The notes beneath the pieces are model-generated. The model was not told the origin of the DNA and ran no database searches. It saw only the letters and a list, made by a program, of their open reading frames with translations. Position numbers and translations under genes: made by a program. From Aricia agestis (Eukaryota > Arthropoda > Insecta > Lepidoptera > Lycaenidae), in contig NC_056417.1 in NCBI RefSeq assembly GCF_905147365.1, positions 2,750,501 through 2,814,500 of the forward strand: a stretch of 64,000 bases of DNA. The letters are read 5' to 3'. This document shows, piece after piece, positions 43,263-55,020 of the stretch (the first letter of the stretch is position 1; every line of letters starts with the position of its first letter).

Positions 43263-45650
43263 AAAATTCTCCCACGTCTATGTAATTATAATATATTAAA
43301 TATATTATTATAATATTATTTTATAGAAAGCCTAAATAGTCTAATTTATACTTATAATTTCACAACTATACACCATGTAAGGAACCATCATTCAATAACT
43401 CTTCAGCTTTGTGTACTACAGCTAAGATTCCTAGTAAGTTAAAAGACTATCAAATAATTATAATAGTCAATTTTTTTATCAGTAACAATATAACAGTAAA
43501 ATATTAAAAAAAAGAAACAACTAAAACCAAATATTCAGTAGAGCATAAAATATGACCGTATAACAAAGTTGTTATGAAACGTAATCCATGTCACAAAAAT
43601 CATACCCCGCTGGGCACGCTACCCGTAGAAAAATCAATAGGGCAAACAAAAAGCATCACGGCATTACTTTTCATCTTCTAACATTAGAAAGAGAGAGCAA
43701 ACAAAAGTTAAGACAGCGGTTGTAAGTCAAGAGTCTCCGTCATCGATCGGCATCATTTGGGGTTTCAACGGAATATAATTTTTTATCAAATATTTATTTA
43801 TAATAAAGCTTTGATTATTGGATAAACTATCACATTGCACATGTTACAAAAAAAAACCCAACCACATCCGAATACCCAGCCCGTGGAACGCAAACTATTT
43901 TATTGAATATCCTTTAATTAAGCATAAAATGGGTATGCTTTTTTAATAAGATCCTGTCATAACAAATTATAATCATAACTTCATGCTTCAATGCACATTT
44001 TAACAAAAAAAAGCTAACAAAAGAAAACAATATTGAAAGGGCCTTACCAGGTTCATTGTGCATAAACAAACAATACACTGCTGTTATGAAATCTAATATA
44101 ATAACTTTATAATATGATATGGAATCTTTATAATTTTTTTGAGATTAATGTGGCGTTAACACGACTGCGCTGTGCCGTTCCAACTGTCCGAGTGCTCCGC
44201 TTGCTCGGATGCTGGGTACAGAGCACAATAGACACCGACTAAACATTCTCCCCTGCATACTGTTATTGATATATTCATGGTTTAGGGAGAAATCAATAAC
44301 CTGGTTCATAACTGCTTACGGAGCGCATTGAAATATTTTTATGGGAAAAAAACATTGCCAAAAGAAAGTATTGTGTGAATATACTTAAATAATACATTTA
44401 AGAAGAGAACGCATTTTATAGGATTAAGTTTTCACTAAGGGAGATATTTATTTCAGAGGATTAAAGACTATTTCGAACAAACATAAGAATAAAAGTAAAA
44501 CATATTAAATATTTTAAATTTTAAACAAAATGTCAAGGCCAATTTACTTGTTGCTGGTTCAAATTACCTGGAAATTATTGTGTATTTGAGCGGCCAGACA
44601 CGGTCTCGGAAAGGATGACGGGCATAAAATGGAAAACAACTTGTAAACAATAGCCAAAGTAATAAAATCGACGCCCACGCTTCGACCTGGTGTCCATTTT
44701 ATGTCGGTAATTGTGGAATCTCACGTTATCTGTCTGTAAAGTGATCAACACAGCCCTTTCATAAAGTGTAAATATTACATTCTTCAGTCGAAACCCGGAA
44801 GAGTCGATCTTAAACGAGCGTTCTAAGTGAATGCCTTAGTAAAATATTGTACACTTACTTGCCATAAGAACCACAGGAATTTTAGAGAGAAACTAACGTA
44901 AAAAGCATGAAAAAATTAAAGTAAAGCGAAAATAAATAATAAATTAGCTTGGTTCGGAAGGGTTTTGTATACAACGGTGACACGGGGTGACATTTGCTAT
45001 TTCAGTTTGACTTTGACGTTTCATCGATTGACACTTGACAGCGCGCCATGTGTCGACCTTGATTTTTTTTACGCCATCTCGTTTCAATGCACTGAACTGA
45101 ATTTTGAGTCTGTGCACTAGCGACAACGCACCACTCGTTTGCATGCAGTTCAAAAGTCACCGCCAGATGACGCGCTAGTCCACAGACTAATTTTAAATAA
45201 CTTTTGTAAAAATGTGAAGAGAAATAAAAATCTGCTACCTAGTGCCTACTGCTTACATTTACAGTTAGGTCTAAGTAATAAATTATTATAAAATCACCTT
45301 ACAGGTTTTGTTACAGGTTTACAGTTCACAAATTCATCAGTTAAAGAATATACGCAAAATATTAAATAATAAAATATTATATTAAAATTACTTGCCCGTG
45401 TAGCAGCTTATTGCCGCTGCATTCTTTTTTTCATTTCGATTCGTTACAGGCGGGATGGTGTCAACTGAAACAATGGAGAGGATTATAATTTGTATAAAAA
45501 AATAATAACAATTTCACATTTTAGGTGCCTATAATACGACTTCACGCTATGAGAATCAGATAGCAGGTCAAATACATAGACCAATACCGCATACGCCTTG
45601 AATACTCTAAATCCATAATAATTAGAGTACTTAAGTATAAAAGATTGTCA
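43263..45650. other. Upstream or 5'-intron DNA of Axin
   Basis: AT-rich, few obvious repeats, no coding exon that I can support. The segment 44990-45180 has several TGACA/TTTGAC words (ggtgacatttgctatttcag, tttgactttgacgtttcatc, ttgacacttgacagcg), like those next to the SQOR and MYSM1 starts. It could hold an Axin promoter or non-coding first exon. Confidence 0.3.
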
Positions 45651-45685
45651 TTTTTAGGGTTCCGTAGTACTATATTAACAACTAT

Positions 45686-46234
45686 AACGCCTCCGTGGTC
45701 TAGTGGTATAGAGCGCGGCTCTTGACTCGGAGGTCGTGGGTTCGATTCCCGCGTTGGAAACATGTTATTTCCAAGTTTGGTTAGGACAATGCAGGCTGAT
45801 CACCTGATTGTCTGAAAAGTAAGATGATCCATGCGTCGGATGGGCATGTAAAAAGTCGGTCCTGCGCCTGGCCATTTAGCCGCAACTTTTTCGTATTCGC
45901 TTCGTTATAGAATCGCCGCTCAAAATGTATGGAATTGACATAAGACGAGTCGAACGTCAACGTCATATTAACGAACGCCTATGTCAATTCCAAACATTTT
46001 CATCGGCGATTCTATAACGACGCGAAAACGAAAAGATTTTGGCTCACCCCCCTGATCTCTCGCCAGTCGTATCGGTCGTCCGTCCCACTGGGTTATGAGA
46101 GTAAAGGAATAGAGAGTGCTCTTGTGTACTGCGCACATACTTGGGCACTATAAAATTACTCCTGCGTAGCTGGCCTGGTTTCAATGAAACCGGCCACCGG
46201 CACCGAAACCGGTGTGGGAGCTATTGTTATTTTT
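45686..46234 (+). mobile_element. tRNA-derived SINE, copy 2, carrying a MITE
   Basis: The same head as copy 1 (gcctccgtggtctagtggta at 45689, B-box ggttcgattcc) and the same tail (gaaaccggtgtgggagctat). The 12-bp duplication attaacaactat flanks it at 45674-45685 and 46235-46246. About 170 extra bases split its body after gtcggatgggcatg. The host is a family A-like repeat (gggttccgtagtac on the left, tgtccgtccgtctgtctgtc on the right). Confidence 0.9.
45879..46045. mobile_element. MITE inserted in the SINE
   Basis: gttatagaatcgccg on the left and cggcgattctataac on the right are exact mirrors, with inner mirrored gtatggaattgaca / tgtcaattccaaac. It is absent from SINE copy 1, so it arrived after this SINE copy inserted. 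Confidence 0.85.
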
Positions 46235-46354
46235 ATTAACAACTATATTAACAACTTATAGTTTCGGTCTGTCCGTCCGTCTGTCTGTCTGTCCCGTCTG
46301 TCAGTCCGCGGTTTTCTCTGAAACTATGGGACCTACAAAGCTGTAATTCGGCAT

Positions 46355-46672
46355 TTTTTTATGAAATAAAAGGGGGGCAAACGAGCAAACGGGTCACCTG
46401 ATGGAAAGCAACTTCCGTCGCCCATGGACACTCGCAGCATCAGAAGAGCTGCAGGTGCGTTGCCGGCCTTTTAAGAGGGAATAGGGTAATAGGGGAGGGT
46501 AGGGATGGGAAGGGAAGGGAATAGGGGAGGGTAGGGAAGGGAATAGGGCAGGGGATTGGGCCTCCGGTAAACTCACTCACTCGGCGAAACACAGCGCAAG
46601 CGCTGTTTCACGTCGGTTTTCTGTGAGTACGGTTTTCTGTGAGTGGTATTTCTCCGGTCAAGCCGGCATGAA
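46355..46672 (-). mobile_element. LINE-tailed short element (SINE-like), copy 4
   Basis: The tail tatgaaataaaaggggggca, then catcagaagagctgcaggtg, ttaagagggaatagggtaat and an (AGGG)-rich tract, to ggtatttctccggtcaagcc. A small duplication (ggttttctgtgagtacggttttctgtgag) sits near the 5' end, which is slightly truncated. Confidence 0.88.
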
Positions 46673-46941
46673 TGCACATATTAGTGATGCCCACAAAATG
46701 GTATATAAAATTTAAAAAAAAACATATTTTTTATGGTACCTCGCAATACACATCAAGCGGGGATGATTTTTTTTTTCGCGTCCACCCCACCGAGTAGGAT
46801 GTCGTTGGATAGGTTTTTTTAATATTACGAGTATTCATAGATCATTTTCCAATTAAGGGATCCATTTGTGAAATATGAAGTTTCAAAGCAGAAAATCAAC
46901 TAAAAAAAAATCATTCGGCGAGATGATGTTGTTAGTAGTGT

Positions 46942-47092
46942 ACAGTTCGACAAGGCTTTAATTGAATGTGTCAATGTCAGTCAATGTGCCCTGCTGGCTG
47001 CTGGTAAAGGAGAACTGTCAAAAATGACGTTTTTGTATGATAGAAACGTTAGTTCCCTTTCTCGCCACGTTCATAAACAGTTTTGTCGAACT
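46942..47092. mobile_element. MITE, 'acagttcgacaaggc' family, copy 2
   Basis: acagttcgacaaggctttaa on the left and ttttgtcgaact on the right; interior agaactgtcaaaaatgacgt as in 7619-7776. Confidence 0.85.
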
Positions 47093-47099
47093 CTAAAAC

Positions 47100-47215
47100 A
47101 CGTTATAAATGTACATTCATTGACCATACAAAAATTATCAAAAACTAGCGGTACGGTACTACCGTACCCTATATCGCGCGTGGCCTGACACGCACTTGGC
47201 CGGTTTTTTTTAACA
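47100..47215 (-). repeat. Family A repeat fragment
   Basis: Ends cctgacacgcacttggccgg, the complement of the family A start, preceded by a duplicated ggtacggtactaccgtaccc palindrome. Confidence 0.55.
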
Positions 47216-47611
47216 ATTTACCACTGCTAACTAACAGCGAAAAGATTATAAAACCGCAGTACCTACTTAATATTATAGGTACGGTAGGTACCTAGGAGTA
47301 ACTGTCTACAAAATGAACTTAACATAAAACTGCCTACCCACTTTCTCTGCAAAACTCCGCAGTCCAGACAGAGTTTAATTTCCTCGTGCATTACTCTGAA
47401 AAATTACATTCAACATCCACGCGAGCATACTATAATAGTCCGTGAATCGAGCGTAGAACCTCTTTAGCTAATTCAGGGGCGTGTATAGTCTGTATTTTAT
47501 TTTTTTTCCTTGGCATTGGCGTAAAACATTTGCCATTGAATAAATATAGTGTAAGCCGGATTGTATAAGCTTTACATAGATTTTTTTTTAAGTTTTTATT
47601 TTTCAATGATT

Positions 47612-47734
47612 TTATAGTCTGTCAAAAAAGAGGCAACATCGTAGTATCATCCCTTTCAAATCAATCTAAGAAAAAAAGGGATGACACTTCGATGTTGCCA
47701 CTTTTTAATTTCTTCACTTTTTTTATAGACTATA
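47612..47734. mobile_element. Palindromic MITE, copy 2
   Basis: Same family as 40224-40360: aggcaacatcgtagtatcat ... atgacacttcgatgttgcca around tttcaaatcaatctaag. The left arm has lost about 15 bases that the right arm keeps. Confidence 0.88.
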
Positions 47735-47894
47735 TATTCGTCATCAGCAGCTAATAGCTATACCTACCTAAGTACCTAACTACTTGTTATTGTTACAAAG
47801 AGAACAATTATATAATTAAATAAGAAGTGTCCCTAGATTATAACCCGCCCTAGATTTTATAGATGTAGGTGCAAAATAACACATGAATAATGAT

Positions 47895-48040
47895 TTAGCC
47901 CCAATTTCACCAACGTCTGTTAGTGTTAACAGCTTGTTAAAATGTAATGTCTTCTCTTTCATTCATATGAAAATCGAAAGAGGTAACGTCATACTAATTC
48001 CGGCGTTAACTTTAACAGTCGTTGGTGAAATTGGGGCTTA
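47895..48040. mobile_element. MITE, 'agccccaatttcaccaac' family, copy 2
   Basis: ttagccccaatttcaccaac ... gttggtgaaattggggctta, with the middle (cttctctttcattcatatga) in inverse order to 33406-33551. Differences are few, so the family may have been active fairly recently. Confidence 0.92.
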
Positions 48041-48511
48041 ATCTACGATAAACTTAACCCAGACTAGCGGAAAAGGCTCTAAAGAACAGTATGTATTTAG
48101 ACCTGCATTAAATAATTTTGACAGTGAAAGTAAAAAAAATCTATGAATGGGAGACAAAACACCTTTGCCAAACATGGCTCTTGCCATTAATCGGCAAAGT
48201 CCACATAATATATATCTAACTTCTCATTAAAAAATCGAAAACAATCGTCTAACTTCTAAGTACCCTGCTCTACCACGGCTACAGCTGGGTACTATCGACA
48301 AATTCACCACACACTAAGCGGTTCTTTGATGTGTACAAACTTTATGTTTTCCTTTGATTGGCATAATGGACCCGATGTTATTACACTAATTGAATTCTCG
48401 CAAGTCCGCGCCGCGTGTAGGGAGGTAGGGGGATTCGGACAATGTTACACGATTTAAAATATCGATTTTAGTGTGTCACACTAACGTGGATACTGGATAT
48501 ACGCTGAATTA

Positions 48512-48625
48512 AGGGCGAAGCCAACCGAACGTAATTTGTGAGTTGTGAGTCGCAGAATTTCGGCTGGCAGAAGTTCTGCTGCATTCAGTTTCATACAAAA
48601 GTCCTGTTTGATTCACACGAGCGTC
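48512..48625. mobile_element. Truncated copy of the 'agggcgaagccaaac' MITE
   Basis: Matches the left half of 27634-27841 (agggcgaagccaaccgaacg ... tcctgtttgattcacacgag) and stops at the element centre; the right arm is missing. Confidence 0.85.
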
Positions 48626-48746
48626 CCCTAAGTGTTAATTAACCAAGTAACTCGGCTTATGTTTCCGAGGGTGGACAGTTACAGACTTTATTCTACGTAC
48701 AGTATTCTACGGAAACACTATACTTTTTCGTAAGGAAGTAACCTAT

Positions 48747-48787
48747 GTGGTAACCCAGCCTAACCTAATAGTAGGTTAGGCTGGGTT
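48747..48787. repeat. Perfect palindrome
   Basis: aacccagcctaacctaata and its mirror taggttaggctgggtt form a hairpin with almost no loop. The phrase tatgtggtaa ahead of it recurs at 49690. Confidence 0.8.
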
Positions 48788-48805
48788 ATTTTTTTTATAT
48801 TATGC

Positions 48806-49650
48806 TAAGTCATTTCATACCGACCAAATTTTTGTCCAGCGGTAGCTTAATATTTATCAATCAATATAATCAGCGTCAGTCGCCGCACCCGTGGTGGGAT
48901 GTTAACTGAGAGTATTTCAAAGTTGTAAAAAAATAATTGCGAAAAGTAATTTTATACCGAATGAAAATTTTATGGATGATTATTGAGGTCATGCTTAACC
49001 AAAAATGCACCGTCAGCCGTATCACAGACGGGGGATTCAACGTCAGTCGCGTTACTGAACTATGTTAAAAAAATTAAAATATAAAGTCATTTCATACCGT
49101 ACAAAATTTATACAGGTGAATGTTGATACCTTTTTAATAATAAAGACCACCGTCAGTCGTTAATATGCGGGTGGAAAGCCCGTCAGCCAGCGATATAAGC
49201 TATAACCAATATAGCCCTACTTCGCGCTCAATGTATCCTAGGGAGTCGCGTAGACGACATTTCCACCTGCAAATATTCAGCTGACGGCGATTTTCGTTTA
49301 AATTAACCATAAAATTGTCTCACATAGCAATTTTAAGTAATTAATTCGATAGTCAATATTTGTCAAGAAGAATTATTTACATTTTACTTTAAAAGCGCCA
49401 TCTGTTGTTATATACTAAAACTAAAATAGCACCTACCAAACCTAAACGTGTATAATCTAGATAATATGACCTTTATTGGGTGCGAATTGGGATCTTTATA
49501 ATGACAATTCAATACGATTCTTAACAACAACTTTGAGATACTCTCAATTTTTATTCCACCCATACTGGAGTAGCTGACGATCAAAACTCTTATGTATTAA
49601 TAGAATAGTATTATTGTTACGATTTTCGCTCGGTATGAAATGACTTTTTA
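48806..49650. mobile_element. Candidate inverted-repeat element with an internal copy of its end
   Basis: gtcatttcataccg occurs at 48810 and again at 49085 in direct orientation, and inverted (cggtatgaaatgac) at about 49633. Between them, 'cgtcag(t/c)cg' words recur (48875, 49012, 49038, 49152, 49185, 49260). No ORF. The class is uncertain. Confidence 0.5.
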
Positions 49651-50039
49651 AAATGAGCGCGACCTCCTCTACTATAACCTAAACTAACCTATGTGGTAAT
49701 CTAGCCTAAACTAAACTTAACTAACTACGTCAAAGGTCAAAGCAAAGGTCCGAGGTTTTTGCATAAAAAAGTAGCGAACACATTCAAAAACTTGAAAACA
49801 TTGTTTTGTCGATATTTTAGACCTGACCTGACCCAATAAAATACAAAATTTCATCGGCCATCTGTTTCAGAGCCGTATACATTACAATTTATATTAATGG
49901 TAAGTATTTAACTAATATTCGGCTACATAATAATCTCTACATAATTAACCCAACTACAACAATTAACTCACGAACTACCTGTCATGTCCTTTGATACTCC
50001 CAAACAGATAATCAATCGTACTTATATCGGCATTAGAGG

Positions 50040-50170
50040 CATTAGTTTGAGTTTGCGGTGAGCCTGTTTGCAGGGCGGGCGGCGGGGGCGGGCGGCGAGA
50101 TCAAAGGCGGGCCGAGACAAAGCCGGAGCCTTTTAACTTTATTTAGCGGAGTGGTAAGTTTAGTCGCGAA
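50040..50170. promoter_or_regulatory. GC-rich patch with TCF-like site upstream of Axin
   Basis: An isolated GC-rich block (gggcggcgggggcgggcggc) with agatcaaagg, the complement of the TCF consensus CCTTTGATCT, and gacaaagcc. The surrounding DNA is strongly AT-rich. The regulatory role is inferred, not shown. Confidence 0.3.
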
Positions 50171-50862
50171 TCGCTCGCTGCTCAGGTTAAAGAGTAACAC
50201 ACTCGCAGTGTTGCCAACTTTGGGGATTTCCCACTAGATTTAATAGGAAATAATAAAAATTTGGGGGTTAATATATATAATATTTATTTCGTTTTTAGCA
50301 ATAATATTATCATTTTTTATTTCTTTCATACTTTTACTGTATTAACATTTTTTAAATCATATTTTATTATACTTAATTATTAAAATTTTAATTAAATTAA
50401 TAAAGTAAAAACGTCCACCTCTACCCACCTTTTAAGATGGGCCATTTTGAACGTTGCGTGAGCGAAAATAATAACATCATTGATTTCTTAGTGCAGGAAC
50501 ACACCCCAAGTGATCAATATTTGGATTATTGGGGAGTTTTGTTTAAAATGTAGTGGGTTTTAAAGTTGCTTTAGGAGGAATTTTTTTTGAAGAGTTAGCA
50601 CCACTGCACTCGCTTTGTGCCGCGCCCGCTCTCCCCGCGTTTACATCCCCCCCCCCTCGCGTCCCCCGCTAGGGCTACTTCGTCATAATTAATTTACTTT
50701 TTAATTACGACAGTGACGATTAAAGGCGATCCGAATCGTAATTTAACGTTGACGTTCTGAAGTGGGACGAAGTAATTATCGAATTACAAGGATACCCCTC
50801 TTAGTTCCTGCTTCCACTAACAAAATGATCCACACCGTCCCCCTAATAAGGATATTATTTTT

Positions 50863-51010
50863 TACTAGATGATGCCCGCAACTCCGCTGCGCCAAAATTC
50901 GTTAATCGTGCCGGTACCGTACATTTTTCCGGGATGAAAAGTATCCTATGTCCTATTCCGGAATTCAAAATAGGTATGTATCTCCATACCAAAAGGAAAA
51001 TCGGATAAGC
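50863..51010 (+). repeat. Interspersed repeat fragment (family C-like)
   Basis: actagatgatgcccgcaact, ccgtacatttttccgggatg, aaaagtatcctatgtcctat: typical words of the lepidopteran family also seen at 32690-32890. Confidence 0.65.
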
Positions 51011-51768
51011 GATTTGGGTGAGAAGATGTAACAGACCGATGGAGATAATGTCTTTGTCCGACACTTTAGAAAATATGCTTAAAAGACAAGGACAAACAGT
51101 TTTATCAGTCAGAAGATAGGTACAGACATAGATTAAGTACATGTTTATTTTAAATTTTGATGATAACGTAATTCTTAATAATAATTTGTTAATTAATAGG
51201 TATATTTTTATTAACAGCTTTAGCTGCACATTTAAACACGGTAAAGGTACTTGGGATTCTAGGATCTGCATTGTTAAGAGTAAATATCTGATTTTACTAA
51301 AAGGCTATTAGCTTTATAACCTCAAATCTAGCACCTTTTAGGTAACATAAGTCCCACGCAAGTCAATAATGCCCTAGCGTGGAAAATCTTATTACATTGT
51401 GTAGGTTTGTGAATTAGTATTAATAATAGCCAGGTTTGAATTAACATTTTGTTATTATGTAATACGAGTAATTTTCCATTTACCTATCGTAAGCAATGTT
51501 CTATTGGAGATACAATAGGCAGATGGTGTTATGAGTGTAGATGCCCTTCACTATTGTCAGGGAACATCACTATTGCGCGACGCGCGTACTGTCAAGATGG
51601 CGTCATCATTGTCTTTTGTAAAGTGTTAAACATGATTATACATTACATTAAAACTAAGTTAAGTGTTATTATTTATATTTTATAAACACCTAACAATACA
51701 GATGGGGGACTAAGGCTTTTACAGAATGACTGCCGTCGACGCGTGCCGTTGACAATGCCGTTCGTCTG

Positions 51769-52075
51769 TACCATAAAGTTAATATACCTAGCGGAATAGA
51801 GCAACAATCTCGAGCTGTCAAACGAAACCGAAATTGGTTTCATCTGTGTGTGAAAATATGTGTACGTATACACTTACACAAGCATGATTGAACATGATTT
51901 CTATGAGATTAAATTGTCAACGTGCGGCACGTGCCGACTGGACGTCAAAAACAGAGTGCTGCTGTCATGTATCACACGTCTCTTTTTACCACGCAGTGTT
52001 ACTGATAGTGACATTTCTCTTGCTCAGGCCTTTGTTTCTCTATTTCGCTAGGTATATTAACTTTATGGCCTGTAG
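51769..52075. mobile_element. MITE with ~35-bp inverted ends
   Basis: taccataaagttaatatacc then tagcggaatagagcaaca on the left is mirrored by tgtttctctatttcgctagg then tatattaactttatgg on the right. No transposase. A fragment of the 'agacgaacggca' MITE abuts its left end (51725-51768). Confidence 0.8.
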
Positions 52076-52176
52076 GTACTCTGTAAGCGCTCTTATCTAT
52101 AACCAGACTTTGGCTTGGTTATTTTGTCGAGTTACATGAAGTCGTTGATCGCCATTTATTGTTGGGGCCTGATATT

Positions 52177-52613
52177 AAGAGGGCGACTAACCCAAAAAAT
52201 TAAACATCGTCCTTCCCTTCTCTCTTCACACTCACGCCCGTCTTTCATATGCCAGGTGAAAAGGGACGACGCGGATTCATCGCCAAATTAGTATTTTCTC
52301 AATAACTCGATAAATATACAACATTTCAAAAATCCACCTGGTCAGTGTCTCAATGATAGAATTTTATACAATGTGTTAGAATATAAACTTAGTTCAATGC
52401 ACGTTATGGCATTTAATGAAAAATTCGTGAAAATTAGATGCGTCTTTGTGATTTTTTCTATCGAGAAAATTTTAAGATATCTGTTTTTGCTCAGATCGGA
52501 TTCTTGGAAATATGATGTAGTATCTAATTTTAAAAAATGAAACAATTCGGGGCTTATTTTCAAGTATAAAAATGAATTATAAAATCGAAATTTTTGGGTT
52601 AGTCGCCCCCTTA
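52177..52613. mobile_element. TIR element (~435 bp)
   Basis: gggcgactaacccaaaaaat on the left and tttttgggttagtcgccccc on the right are inverted, both next to TTAA-like flanks (attaaga, cttaact). The interior is AT-rich and non-coding. Confidence 0.8.
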
Positions 52614-53029
52614 ACTTGACCAAATTGTGTAGGTCCGAAATCAGTATGTAAAACACCCCTGTTAGTACATTCTTTACTCATTTACTAAGTACTCACTTTA
52701 CTCGTGTAAGTAACAGAAAGGTAAAGCAGTAAATTACTGAAAGTTTTTCGTGCTTCAAACACATTGTTAGCATTCAATTTAATTTGATTTTTTAAACAAA
52801 AATCTAAGGTGTCAATGGATGACTGCCAACGATGGGGCAGTTAACCCAATTTATAGAAATAGAATACTGCAGTTCGGTGCCTCCTAAGTCCTAGTCAGCA
52901 GGACCCTGGTACCACCATATCTGGTGCTACCAGGTGAAGGAGCATGCCTGCTACGAATAAAACAAGGAACACACATTCGCAATAGTCGAGTCACTAGTCA
53001 CCACACACGGTAGTCAGCCCTGCACACCC

Positions 53030-53110
53030 CCTATAACGCGGCGCGCTCACGCCGGCCGCGGCGGCGCTTTGTCGGCGCCCTTTGACGACGCCGCGCCGAG
53101 CTGGGGACAC
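53030..53110. promoter_or_regulatory. GC-rich patch with TCF-like and helper-like words
   Basis: Contains cggcggc (complement GCCGCCG, the fly TCF helper-site form), gctttgtc and ccctttgacg within 40 bases. It lies upstream of the visible Axin exons. Functional assignment is inference. Confidence 0.3.
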
Positions 53111-53579
53111 CACCAAAACTACGAACTTGTTTCGTACTGTGATTTTGCCGATCTGGGTCTATTGATGCATTAGTTTACAAATGATGAGTACCGACGTGCG
53201 TTGCCAGCTGTCTGATGTCGAAGGTATTAAAAGATATAGTTAATTGTTATGTTTAATTATTTTATTTCTTACAGCGTTCTTGCCTATCAAGAAAGGTACT
53301 ATTTTATTGTAAGGAAGCAAATAGTAATCACCTACGCTATCCAATTCCATTTGTTTAATAGTTGCTGATTTTTAAAGTCTATTCAGAACGAGGACCATCA
53401 AGACCAGGGTTTCTTGATTGCAATTTAAACGACACTTGACAGCCATCAATTTACTTATAATTTATTAATTAAAAATATTAACGCATCCAGTTAATTTGAC
53501 ATTAATCAAAACTAAACACATCTTGACAATTGAACGTCTACAAAAGAGATAAACGTATATCTAAATCTGGTCATTAAAC

Positions 53580-53710
53580 GGAGAGCGGGGCTGATTACCA
53601 TAAGCCAGCACAAAGGGCGGCGCGGCCTTTGACGAATTAGCCCATACAAACCTTATCCGCCCGCCCTTCCCGCCCGCCCTCGGATAAAACGCCGTAATGA
53701 GAGTGTCGCG
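53580..53710. promoter_or_regulatory. GC-rich patch with paired TCF-like words
   Basis: Contains cacaaagggcggcgcggcct then ttgacg: two head-to-head CTTTG cores around ggcggcgc. A run of cccgcccgcc follows. It resembles the patches at 50040 and 53030. Confidence 0.3.
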
Positions 53711-53833
53711 TTTGAAGGTAATACTCAAATGTTTCCATTATCGTACTCGTCATCATCGCGCGCAGCCAATTCGCCGAGCTCGAAGTGAGACATTCGCACT
53801 GATCGACCTCTTACGGCCGAACTCAGGGACATT

Positions 53834-54034
53834 TAGGGTGAAGCCAAACAAGCGTAATTTGTGAGTTGTGACTCAAAGAATTTCGGTCGCATAAATATCT
53901 TTTCATACAAATCATGACTCACAAAATGACGCTCGTGTGAATCAAACAGGTATGAAACTGAATGCAGCAGAATTTCCGCCAGCCGAAATTCTGGGACTCA
54001 CAACAACTCACAAATTACTTGTTTGGCTTCACCC
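53834..54034. mobile_element. MITE, 'agggcgaagccaaac' family, copy 3
   Basis: agggtgaagccaaacaagcg ... tacttgtttggcttcaccc; full length, with the middle in reverse order relative to 27634-27841. Two terminal positions differ from copy 1. Confidence 0.9.
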
Positions 54035-54399
54035 ATGATGATTAAACTTCAATTTAATCAAGAGTTTGACAGATCATTAATGGAGTTTATGTCAAAATGT
54101 TCATTTAATTACAATTAAGTAATTAATGTTCGTCTCTGTATGCGGCACTGAGACCGTATTTTAATTAGGTAAATTATCTACATATTTACTCTATGGTTTT
54201 AACGCATTGTTAGGTAACGCCACGCAAATTACGCTACACTTAACGATTTCTTACGCTGGTCAATCACTTCTTTAACGCGAATATGCTGAGATGAAGAATG
54301 CTTTTCGCATGCGATACCTTTTAAAAAAGGTTTTGTCTCCCGCTTTTTATGGGCAGGGAAAATGTATACTCCCTAATCCTCCTACCTTCTTCAGATTAA

Positions 54400-55020
54400 A
54401 TTCGTTGCGGGTCCCAAGACAGCTTTAGCGTGTCTCTCGGGCTCCCTGAGATCATATCAAAGGGTTTTCGTGGTTGGATGGCTGTCGATCCTGGCGATAC
54501 AGTGGTGGGAATGTGTGGTGGGCCAAAGCCCGTTTAAAAAAATGCGATACCTTTTGACTTTTGTTTTTCTTAGTATTAATAATCGCATTACCAAGGCTGT
54601 ACCTCTCTGATGTACAAATTATGAATGTGATCTGTAATCCTTGTTTTGTGGAAACAAAAGCACCAACAACACAAGTCAGAAGCGAGTATTTCACCTTTTC
54701 AATGGTATCCGTTTGTCATTGAAGATTTTGTATTCAATAAGAGCACTGAAAACAAACATCAAAGGCGCGGAACGGAACGGTAGAGTTAAGAAGGGAAAAA
54801 GAGACAAGTTATTGATACTTTATATTTAGGAAGGCACATCACATTATTAATAGCTTTTATCATAATATACACTTAATAATTCAGTCTAATAAAACACATT
54901 TTTTAACAGCCCTGCCCATTCTACCATACCACTACATCTCGACAGCGCTAACCTACTACGAAAACCCTTTGATATTAAGATCTCAGGGAGCCCGATGCTT
55001 AACTTGGGTCAAGCAACGAA
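54400..55020. repeat. Pair of ~70-bp repeats in inverted orientation
   Basis: The left arm (54400-54472) has gggctccctgagatcatatc then aaagggttttcgt. The right arm (54958-55020) is its diverged complement, aaaacccttt gatattaaga tctcagggagccc. Both also share ttcgttgc and cccaag outside. About 480 bp lie between, with no ORF. Confidence 0.75.

Noticed and set aside
48750..48787. Telomere-like CCTAA repeats
   Set aside because: Only two imperfect units inside a palindrome. Chance resemblance to the insect TTAGG telomere repeat.
49980..50170. GC-rich patch as a coding first exon of Axin
   Set aside because: No minus-strand open frame with a start, a donor in the needed phase or Axin-like residues was found.
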